From Dehalococcoidia bacterium (lineage in GTDB: Bacteria > Chloroflexota > Dehalococcoidia > JACPQF01), in assembly GCA_030650265.1 (NCBI GenBank), contig JAUSEJ010001021.1, forward strand, positions 1 to 9,873: 9,873 nt of DNA. Direction: 5' to 3'. Below are positions 1 to 6,033 of the stretch, piece by piece. Position 1 is the first letter of the stretch. Every line of letters starts with the position of its first letter. The notes beneath the pieces were generated by a model, which was given only the letters and a program-made list of their open reading frames with translations, did not search any database and was not told the DNA's origin. Made by a program: the position numbers and the translations under genes.

Positions 1-173
1 TCTATAAGCAGAATATCTCCGGAAATGGCTGGGATGAGGATACCTTCGTGACGAGCGCGGACTCCGTCATCGGCTTGTGGATCAACACCAAAGACAATAC
101 CCTCCACCTGGCGATCCAGATCGAACAAACGGACGCGGGCACTCAGGTCGACGTGGAACTCACCAAGTGGTAA
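1..173 (+). CDS. 3' end of an unidentified protein gene (partial)
   Basis: An open frame enters the window from the left (first full codon at 3) and ends with TAA at 171-173, giving the last 56 residues of a protein. The tail is polar, rich in Asp, Thr and Gln, with alternating hydrophobic residues (for example LWINTKDNTLHLAIQIEQ and VDVELTKW), which suggests beta strands. I recognise no family. The frame is supported as real because it stays open to the edge and is followed 38 bases later by a strong hairpin terminator. It could be the end of a secreted or surface beta-rich protein, but that is only an impression; function cannot be given from this fragment. Confidence 0.6.
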   Translation, partial: YKQNISGNGWDEDTFVTSADSVIGLWINTKDNTLHLAIQIEQTDAGTQVDVELTKW

Positions 174-211
174 GAGGATTCGAGCCTTATCGCGCTAACT
201 CAGTAGTCTAA

Positions 212-250
212 TAGAAAGCGGCGCCGCCACTGTGGCGACGCCGCTTTCTA
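212..250 (+). terminator. Rho-independent terminator of the first gene
   Basis: A 12-base arm at 212-223 (TAGAAAGCGGCG) is perfectly complementary to 239-250, and the inner bases 225-229 and 233-237 continue the stem after one mismatch (C224/A238), leaving a tiny loop. The bases after it (TCTTGTTTC) are T-rich. It sits just after the stop codon at 173. The stem is nearly symmetrical and could also act on the opposite strand, where the A/T-rich arm end gives a short T-tract. Confidence 0.8.
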
Positions 251-330
251 TCTTGTTTCATGCGCTACTGCGCGTGCTCGAACGTTTGGCCAGGCCTCCG
301 ATTACACCATTTTCCAAAGAGGCTGACACG

Positions 331-363
331 CCTGTTCTCTCCCCCTCTGGTATAGGGGACAGG
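331..363. repeat. Two-part inverted repeat (hairpin)
   Basis: CCTGT at 331-335 pairs with ACAGG at 359-363, and CCCCT at 342-346 pairs with AGGGG at 354-358, with a seven-base loop and a one-sided internal bulge of six bases. There is no T-run after it, so it is not a standard terminator. No function can be assigned. Confidence 0.35.
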
Positions 364-457
364 ACGAGAGCGTTCCAACGTTCTGCAAACTGGTCCAGGT
401 GCAAGGAGTCCGCGATCTGCCGACGCCATGCCGCCCTGTTGAATTGACGTCCTCAGT

Positions 458-508
458 CTAGTGGTCCGTCAAAGACAGACCATCATCGCAACATTGACAG
501 ACCACTGG
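458..508. repeat. Imperfect 13-bp inverted repeat with direct 9-mers
   Basis: CTAGTGGTCCGTC at 458-470 is the inverse of GACAGACCACTGG at 496-508 with 11 of 13 positions matching and a 25-base spacer. GACAGACCA also occurs twice as a direct repeat (474-482 and 496-504). This resembles the end of a small mobile element or a protein-binding region, but there is no transposase beside it. Confidence 0.4.
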
Positions 509-795
509 AACGCGCCACGCTCGCGAAGCCCTACGATGTCGGCCCAACTGCAGCCAGGTTCGAGCAAATCTTCTTCGTTGTGCTGGCCGACTTCACGAGA
601 CGGACCGGGCTGAATGGACTCGCCCCGGCGCTGAAAGGGCGGAGCCACAACGTCGATGTGATGATGCCTACCAAAAGCGGGGTAGCGATCCGTAAGCGCT
701 GCATAAGCCAGCCCACGAAACCGCAGGCAGTTCTGCTGCAGAGGCTGCGATTGCAGTTGCCCCAACGGATGAAACTGCAAAAAATGTAGTGCCAA

Positions 796-830
796 TTTCA
801 CGCTCAGCCGAAAGGCATTTGAGCGTGAAA
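796..830. repeat. Strong hairpin with nested GAAA tetraloop
   Basis: The 11-base arm TTTCACGCTCA (796-806) is perfectly matched by TGAGCGTGAAA (820-830). Inside, GCC-GAAA-GGC (807-816) forms a three-pair stem capped by a GNRA-type tetraloop, with ATT bulged on the 3' side. No T-tract follows on the + strand, so it is not a classical terminator. It may be a structured RNA element, a bidirectional stop, or a remnant of an element end. Confidence 0.5.
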
Positions 831-1134
831 CTGCGGAAGTTGGGTTAGCGAATATCTTGACTGAAACTGCCATGGAGACTGTCGGCCGGGCTTTGCAGTT
901 GCTTTGAAGCTGGAAGGGAGCACCACGGATAACTACAGCGGTTTGTCCCGTTGGTGCAGTCGCCTTCGTCGAGGCCAGAGAACTTGACTGTATTGAGCCA
1001 TGCTAAACCAGATCCCCGCAGAAACGGGACGCACTGCCTATGAGCTGCCCTAGCATCGCCCCTAAGAGCTTGACATGTGGGCCAGCAGCAGCTAAAGTCA
1101 GGGGAGACAGACGATTATCTTCGGTGGAGTTATC

Positions 1135-3552
1135 ATGAGCCGAAAGATTCTCCTGGCGATAGTAGCCGGTTTCGCCTTGCTTGTAGCCGTCCTGGTAGTG
1201 TTTGTCTCCGTGACTTTCGCGCCGGAGATCATGGAACGAAACCCCTTTGGCAAAAAAAACGCCAACATTATTAAGAAGCAGGAGCAGGCGAATCTGGCCC
1301 AGAGGCTGGAAGAAGGGCGCATTCTGCAGCGAAACGGCGACTACGATCGCGCCATCGTCGCCTTCGCAGAGGTTGCCAACGCCAAACCGGATCTGGCCGA
1401 TGTCAAAGAGGCACAGTTTCGCCTCGGCGAAACCTATGACCTCAATCACAATTTCGCTCTGGCCGCTGCCACTTTCCAGCAATTCTACGACCTCTACGCC
1501 GACGACGGACGAAGAGACGGGGTTGAGTTCCGGCTGGGCGTAATCTATCGCCAGATGAAGCAGTGGGACAAGGCTATCGGCCTTCTCAACGACTACGCTC
1601 TGCGAAATACGGCGATCGACCCGTACACAAGATACCAGTTGGGACTGGCCAATCGCGATGCCGGGAATCTCGCTCGGGCGGCGCTGGAGTTCGCCGGGGC
1701 CGTCACGGGCGACGGGCCACGACTCTTCGAGATCGACGCCATGGAGCAGGTAGCCGACGCCTATTTAAGACTCAAAGACTACGACAATGCTCTGCTCTGG
1801 TACGACAAGATCAGGCTGCGCGCCACCACCGACGCCTACAGAGCCGAACTCAACTATCGAAGCGGCATCGCCTTCGAGGCAGCAGGAAGAACGGCGGAAG
1901 CGAAGAACCTTTTCATGGCAGATATTGCCAGCTACCCTTCTACTTACTACGCTTTGCAGTCGCTTCAGGAGATGAACAGGCTGGACATCCTGGCGACAAC
2001 TTACTTGCAAGAGGGTCTAGTCTTCTACTTCAACGGACAATACGGTCAAGCTATCGCCAGCCTTGACCAGGTGTTGATTAAGCCTCAGGATGTGAACGCC
2101 GTCGACGCCCTCTATTATCAGGCCCTCTCTTTTCAGAAGCAAGGTAATCAAACAATGGCCATTGCGAAGTTCGACCAGCTCGTCCGGAACTATCCCGGCA
2201 GCGCCCGCGTCGGGTCGGCCTGGTATCAAAAGGGCGCTAACCAGGAGCGAGCGGGGAGCTATACCGACGCCATAGTCACCTACCGCCAGCTATATGCCGC
2301 CTTGCCGCAAGACTACATGGCCGGGGAGGCCCGCTGGGAAGCGGCGCTGGTGCTCGAGTATCTCGGGCGGTTCAATGAAGCGGCTAGAGAATATACAGCT
2401 TTGGTGCAGGCTTTCCCGAACGGGAAATACGCAGAAGATGCCCTCTTCCGCCAGGGACTAGCCTACTTCAAATTGAAGCAATATGACGCGGCGACTCAAG
2501 TTTGGGAGGGTTATCTGAAGACTTATCCGGCCGGGAAAGACCGGAACCAGGTCAACTTCTGGACGGGCAAGGCTTATCTCCTGGCGGGTAAGACGACGCA
2601 GGCAGAGCCATTCCTGCGGCAGGCCATTCAGGCGACGCCGGACGAGTATTATGGCTTTCGCGCCAAAGACATCACGCAAACCGTCACGGGCACCCTGCCC
2701 ATCGCCAACTTGCGCCAGAATCTGCTTGCCCCCGATTCGGCTAGCGAACGGCAAGACCTCGTCCACTGGCTCGGCACGTGGGTCACACCGCCGCCGACTA
2801 TTTCCGTACTCAGTGGTATTTCCCTCGCCTTACAACAGGACCCCGGGTTGATAAGAGGTGCAGAACTCCGCAAAGTAGGCCTCCTAAGCGAGGCGAACAA
2901 CGAATTCCTGGGAACGATCGCCAAATTTCGCTCGGATGGAATTGCTCAGCTTCAGCTTGCCCTCTATTTCCGCGATGAGGAGATCTATCAGCTTTCGATC
3001 GCCACGGCAGAACGAACGGCCTCGCTTTCGGGCGAAAGGAACTACCTGAACCTGCCCCGCCTTTTGCAGAAACTCCTGTATCCGACGTACTATAGCGATC
3101 TTATACTGGCCGAAGCCGGGAAAGCAGACTTCGATCCCCTTCTTTATCTGGCCCTGGTTCGACAGGAGAGCAGATTTGATAAGAACGCCGGGTCCAGCGC
3201 CAACGCGCATGGTCTCACTCAGGTCATTCCCGCCACAGGCGAATGGCTGGCACAGCAACTCAAACTTACCGACTTTACTAACGACGATCTCTTCAAACCC
3301 TATCTGAGCATTCGTCTGGGAGCCTACTATCTCGGTAGCCTTCTCGATCAGTTTGACGGCAATTCCTTCTTTGCTTTAGCCGGATACAACGGTGGACCCG
3401 GCAATGTCGACCGCTGGTCGAGCAGTGACCCCAACTACGATAGCGACCTTTTCACCGAGGACATCGACTATAGCGAGACGCAACTCTACGTGGAAATCGT
3501 CGTCCAGAACCACGGTATGTACAAGGCAATCTATGGCTCGCCCGGTCCGTGA
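1135..3552 (+). CDS. TPR-rich lytic transglycosylase, SLT domain, membrane-anchored
   Basis: 805 residues. It should cleave the MurNAc-GlcNAc bond of peptidoglycan with 1,6-anhydro product formation, acting outside the cytoplasmic membrane. Residues about 5-28 are a single hydrophobic segment (uncleaved anchor or signal peptide). Residues about 50-520 are helical tetratricopeptide-like repeats with recurrent G-x-Y-x-x-A-I and Y-P-x-x motifs. The C-terminal SLT domain (about 660-790) shows the family signatures: catalytic Glu678 in RQESRF, GLTQVIPATG at 693-702, and AGYNGGPGNVDRW at 749-761. The architecture resembles Slt70, in which a long superhelix precedes the catalytic domain. Start chosen because GGTGGAG (1123-1129) lies five bases before ATG 1135. 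It stands alone, with 144 bases to the next gene. The enzyme class is secure; the TPR count and precise cellular role are inference. Confidence 0.93.
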   Translation: MSRKILLAIVAGFALLVAVLVVFVSVTFAPEIMERNPFGKKNANIIKKQEQANLAQRLEEGRILQRNGDYDRAIVAFAEVANAKPDLADVKEAQFRLGETYDLNHNFALAAATFQQFYDLYADDGRRDGVEFRLGVIYRQMKQWDKAIGLLNDYALRNTAIDPYTRYQLGLANRDAGNLARAALEFAGAVTGDGPRLFEIDAMEQVADAYLRLKDYDNALLWYDKIRLRATTDAYRAELNYRSGIAFEAAGRTAEAKNLFMADIASYPSTYYALQSLQEMNRLDILATTYLQEGLVFYFNGQYGQAIASLDQVLIKPQDVNAVDALYYQALSFQKQGNQTMAIAKFDQLVRNYPGSARVGSAWYQKGANQERAGSYTDAIVTYRQLYAALPQDYMAGEARWEAALVLEYLGRFNEAAREYTALVQAFPNGKYAEDALFRQGLAYFKLKQYDAATQVWEGYLKTYPAGKDRNQVNFWTGKAYLLAGKTTQAEPFLRQAIQATPDEYYGFRAKDITQTVTGTLPIANLRQNLLAPDSASERQDLVHWLGTWVTPPPTISVLSGISLALQQDPGLIRGAELRKVGLLSEANNEFLGTIAKFRSDGIAQLQLALYFRDEEIYQLSIATAERTASLSGERNYLNLPRLLQKLLYPTYYSDLILAEAGKADFDPLLYLALVRQESRFDKNAGSSANAHGLTQVIPATGEWLAQQLKLTDFTNDDLFKPYLSIRLGAYYLGSLLDQFDGNSFFALAGYNGGPGNVDRWSSSDPNYDSDLFTEDIDYSETQLYVEIVVQNHGMYKAIYGSPGP

Positions 3553-3634
3553 TCGTCGGCCTCTGCTAGACACGGAGATTCTGGAAATCGGCTCCGGCGA
3601 AAGCTGCTACATTCAGCGCCCTTCCAACAAATGG

Positions 3635-3663
3635 TTGCTAAATCTGGAAGTTTATGATACCAT
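3635..3663 (+). promoter_or_regulatory. Candidate promoter/operator of the toxin-antitoxin cluster
   Basis: TTGCTA at 3635-3640 and TACCAT at 3658-3663 are 17 bases apart, each matching four of six sigma70 consensus bases. TATGAT at 3653-3658 is an alternative -10. Small inverted repeats overlap this site (TATG-ATAC-CATA at 3653-3664 and GATA-CCA-TATC at 3656-3666), the kind of short site ribbon-helix-helix proteins bind. Autoregulation by the antitoxin is inferred from family behaviour. Confidence 0.4.
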
Positions 3664-3696
3664 ATCCGAAGACAACCAGCACCGGAGGTGGTGACC

Positions 3697-3963
3697 ATGA
3701 CGAGTAGGGCAAAGAAAGCGACCTTCAGTCTCCATGAAGACATCCTCGAGGCCATGGATGAGGCGGTGTCCAGGGGTGCCGCACCCAGCAAGAACGCTTT
3801 TGTGGAGAGGGCGCTCTCCAAGGAACTGGTAGAACTACGACGACAGGCGCGCAAGCTCAGGTGGGAGGAGGGGGCCCGAGACCCCCAGTTGCTCAAAGAT
3901 TTGGAAGAGACAGAAACTGCCTTTTCCTCAGCCGACGCCGAAACGGCAGGAAGGATAGGCTGA
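3697..3963 (+). CDS. Ribbon-helix-helix antitoxin (MazE-like partner)
   Basis: 88 residues. The N-terminus (about 6-50) fits a ribbon-helix-helix DNA-binding fold: a short strand KKATFSLHED, helix A (ILEAMDEAVSRG), a Ser-Lys turn and helix B (NAFVERALSKELVELR). The C-terminus (about 50-88) is acidic, with WEEGARDPQLLKDLEETE and a DAETA motif; in antitoxins of this type the tail wraps around and blocks the toxin. GGAGG at 3684-3688 lies eight bases before ATG 3697, so that start is preferred over the in-frame GTG codons at 3688 and 3691, which overlap the ribosome binding site. Its TGA stop shares one base with the ATG of the toxin gene, the usual antitoxin-first arrangement. It should neutralise the downstream RNase and repress its own promoter; the latter is inferred. 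Confidence 0.87.
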   Translation: MTSRAKKATFSLHEDILEAMDEAVSRGAAPSKNAFVERALSKELVELRRQARKLRWEEGARDPQLLKDLEETETAFSSADAETAGRIG

Positions 3964-4307
3964 TGCCACCTCTCCAGTGGTCGCTCATAGAGGCCGACCT
4001 GGATCCAGTGCAGGGCTCGGAACAGAGAGGCTTTCGGCCCGTTCTCGTCGTTAGCAACGACGAGTTTAATCAAGCGATGCCCAATGTGACTGTGCTCCCA
4101 CTCACTTCGACTCAGCGGCGTCTTTATCCAACCGAAGTATTACTGGCCACTGGCAAAGCAGGGCTACCTAAGGAATCAATCATTCTCGCACACCAGATCA
4201 GAACCATCTCCAAACACCGCCTGGGGCGTCAGTTAGGATACCTGGATGACCTCGCGCTGCGGGAGGCAGTGCGGGTAGCAATGAGAGAACATCTTGACCT
4301 CGGATGA
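3963..4307 (+). CDS. MazF/PemK-type endoribonuclease toxin
   Basis: 114 residues, the usual size of the family. MazF toxins cut cellular RNA at short sequence motifs and stop growth until the antitoxin is restored. The family landmarks are intact: the N-terminal basic loop GSEQRGFRPVLVVSND (residues 18-33) with Arg25, the strand VLPLTST (44-50) with Thr48, and LPKESIILAHQIRTISKHRLG (68-88, split by the conserved Ser-Ile and Gln-Ile-Arg positions). Arg25 and Thr48 correspond to the conserved catalytic Arg and Thr of characterised MazF proteins, so it looks active. Start ATG 3963 overlaps the antitoxin stop (TGATG), implying coupled translation. An upstream in-frame extension to 3861 is open but lies wholly inside the antitoxin gene and is not needed. 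The 3' end overlaps the next gene by 14 bases. Confidence 0.92.
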   Translation: MPPLQWSLIEADLDPVQGSEQRGFRPVLVVSNDEFNQAMPNVTVLPLTSTQRRLYPTEVLLATGKAGLPKESIILAHQIRTISKHRLGRQLGYLDDLALREAVRVAMREHLDLG

Positions 4308-5859
4308 TTCGACACGAAAGCTAATAACGGTCGGTATTGCCCTGGGAATCTTCCTGTTTGCCCTCGATACCAGCGTGGTCAGTACGGCGATGCCAACGGT
4401 TATCGCCAGTCTGGGCGGCACGGAGCTTTTCAGTTGGGTGTTTGCAACCTACATGCTGGCAGCCACCGTTTCGACTCCTCTCTTTGGCAAACTGTCGGAC
4501 CTGTTTGGCCAGAAACTGCTTTTCACCATGGGGGTCGGCCTGTTCCTGCTCGGCTCGGCGCTGGCCGGCAGCTCACAAACCATGACTCAGCTCATCGTGT
4601 TCCGCGTTATTCAAGGAATCGGCGGCGGCGGGCTCACGGCGGTGGCCTTTGCAATCATCGGGCACGCATATTCTCCGACGGAGAGGCCAATGGTGCAGGG
4701 GAAATTGGGTACCGTGTGGGCGATATCGAGCATAATTGGCCCGGCTACCGGTGGCTTTATCGTCGACCATCTGAGCTGGCGCTGGGCTTTTTTCATCAAT
4801 GTCCCCATCGGCATTGTACCGGTGGTCCTTATCCTTGCCTACCTGAAAGACGTCCGACGTGAAGGGGCCAGTCCTGTCATCGATTTTACTGGCGCCGCTC
4901 TTCTTTCCGCCAGCATCGTTTCCCTGCTGTTTGCTTTGCTGCTAGCCGGCACGAGGGGGTGGTCCTCAACCACCACCCTGGGCCTGTTCGCTCTGACTGC
5001 TATCTTGCTCGTAGCCCTGGTTGAAAACGAGCGCCGGGTTGCGGAGCCTATCGTGCCCCTTGGCCTATTTCGACTCCGCACGTTTTCGGTCTGCAACACA
5101 GGCAATCTGATCACGGGCGCCGCCCTCTTTGGTATCACGGGCTTCATTCCGCTGTTTGTTCAGGGCGTTCTGGGCGGCTCGGCCACCACCGCCGGCTTGG
5201 CTATTATGCCGCTCAGTCTTGGCTGGCCGTTGGGGAGCCTGGTTGGTGGTCAAGCAGTCAATAGATTCGGCTATCGCACCCTGGTCCTCATCGGAATGGG
5301 ACTCATGATCGCCGGCTTCTTTCTGCTCGCCGGTATGGGCGTCGACAGCACGCCCGTCATAATTGGCCGGAACATGTTTGTCATCGGGTTGGGCATGGGC
5401 CTTCTGACGCCGGTAATGTCGGCGGCGATTCAAAACGCCGTTCCCGCGGCCCAAATGGGCGTGGCCAGTGCCTCTGTATTATTTTACCAGAATATCGGTG
5501 GAACGGTGGGAGTAAGCGTGATGGGCGCCATCCTCAATAGCCAGATGGGAATATGGAGTGCACAGTTGGTAGGGAGCGACTCTCTCCGGGCTCTCTCCGC
5601 CAATTTAGGCGTCAACCTCGGCGACCCTTCGGTTCTGCTCAAGCCGGAACTGGTAGGCGAGCTTCCGGGGACAGTCTTTTTCGCACTCCAACAATCTCTG
5701 GCAAACTCCCTTACCACCCTCTTCGTCGTTTCTTTGGCGATGATGATATTCGGCTTCGTGGTTACCTTGTTCATGCCCGACTCCACTCCTACCGCCGACA
5801 TTGCCGGGTCAGCAACCTCGCCTATCCTGGCCGAGAGGGCAACTGAGGTGCAAAATTGA
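4294..5859 (+). CDS. DHA2-family MFS drug/solute exporter, 14 membrane helices (EmrB/QacA-like)
   Basis: 521 residues, the normal length of proton-driven DHA2 exporters in the inner membrane. Helix 1 carries the subgroup signature ALDTSVVSTAMPTV (residues 23-36, Asp25). Motif A appears as GKLSDLFGQK (65-74) in the loop between helices 2 and 3. GPATGGFIVDHLSWRW (149-164) plus FINVPIG (167-173) is the helix 5/6 motif C region. About 14 hydrophobic segments run to residue 500, followed by a short polar tail. Start is TTG 4294, the only initiation codon that leaves the first helix complete; the first in-frame ATG encodes residue 33, after helix 1. A purine-rich AGAGA (4284-4288) lies just upstream. 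The TTG lies inside the toxin gene, so the exporter should be translated with the TA pair. Substrate unknown; multidrug export is only the family's commonest role. Confidence 0.92.
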   Translation: MTSDDSTRKLITVGIALGIFLFALDTSVVSTAMPTVIASLGGTELFSWVFATYMLAATVSTPLFGKLSDLFGQKLLFTMGVGLFLLGSALAGSSQTMTQLIVFRVIQGIGGGGLTAVAFAIIGHAYSPTERPMVQGKLGTVWAISSIIGPATGGFIVDHLSWRWAFFINVPIGIVPVVLILAYLKDVRREGASPVIDFTGAALLSASIVSLLFALLLAGTRGWSSTTTLGLFALTAILLVALVENERRVAEPIVPLGLFRLRTFSVCNTGNLITGAALFGITGFIPLFVQGVLGGSATTAGLAIMPLSLGWPLGSLVGGQAVNRFGYRTLVLIGMGLMIAGFFLLAGMGVDSTPVIIGRNMFVIGLGMGLLTPVMSAAIQNAVPAAQMGVASASVLFYQNIGGTVGVSVMGAILNSQMGIWSAQLVGSDSLRALSANLGVNLGDPSVLLKPELVGELPGTVFFALQQSLANSLTTLFVVSLAMMIFGFVVTLFMPDSTPTADIAGSATSPILAERATEVQN

Positions 5860-5869
5860 CCCCATCGGC

Positions 5870-5905
5870 GGCCCATAGCGATTGGGGGCCTGGTTTGATT
5901 TCTTT
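5870..5905 (+). terminator. Weak candidate terminator after the exporter
   Basis: GGCCC at 5870-5874 can pair with GGGCC at 5886-5890, with an eleven-base loop that can be shortened by an A-T pair, followed by TGGTTTGATTTCTTT. The stem is short and the T-tract broken, so termination is uncertain; it lies 11 bases after the exporter stop and before a good promoter, which is where a terminator is expected. Confidence 0.35.
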
Positions 5906-5921
5906 ATGGCGCTTACTGGTA

Positions 5922-5950
5922 TTGACGACGTAGTCATGTTCGATTATCAT
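5922..5950 (+). promoter_or_regulatory. Sigma70-type promoter of the secreted peptidase-like gene
   Basis: TTGACG (5922-5927, five of six consensus bases) is followed after exactly 17 bases by TATCAT (5945-5950, five of six). Transcription would begin near 5957, leaving an untranslated leader of about 77 bases before ATG 6034. This is the best-matching promoter seen in the window. Confidence 0.7.
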
Positions 5951-6033
5951 ATTGACGGTATCCGATTGTGATGGCGTCCATATCCTCTGTGCAGAGCCAG
6001 TTATCGTGACTGTTCTCGCCGGTGGAGGTTTGT

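Larger units (their letters stand above)
251..1110. other. Long stretch without a supportable gene
   Basis: About 860 bases separate the terminator from the next gene. Open frames exist on both strands (the longest, 134 codons on the minus strand at 469-873), but none has a clear ribosome binding site, a recognisable domain or a neighbour that would explain it. The stretch contains an imperfect 13-bp inverted repeat (458-470/496-508), a compact hairpin (796-830) and a CCTGT/CCCCT stem at 331-363. It may be degraded remains of a mobile element or an old gene, or ordinary non-coding DNA. I found no convincing tRNA, rRNA or riboswitch signature in it. Confidence 0.5.

Noticed and set aside
232..447. 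71-codon open frame on the + strand
   Set aside because: It begins inside the terminator stem and shows no protein-like composition.
469..873. 134-codon open frame on the minus strand
   Set aside because: No domain, no clear ribosome binding site, and it spans the hairpin at 796-830. It may be a decayed fragment but cannot be supported as a gene.
984..1007. TTGACT upstream of the transglycosylase as a -35 box
   Set aside because: The nearest -10-like bases are at the wrong spacing.
3861..3962. 34-codon N-terminal extension of the toxin
   Set aside because: MazF proteins start near the ATG at 3963; the extension lies inside the antitoxin gene and reads as out-of-frame sequence.
3531..4073. 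180-codon open frame on the minus strand
   Set aside because: Opposes the antitoxin and toxin genes, which have recognisable domains and coupled starts.
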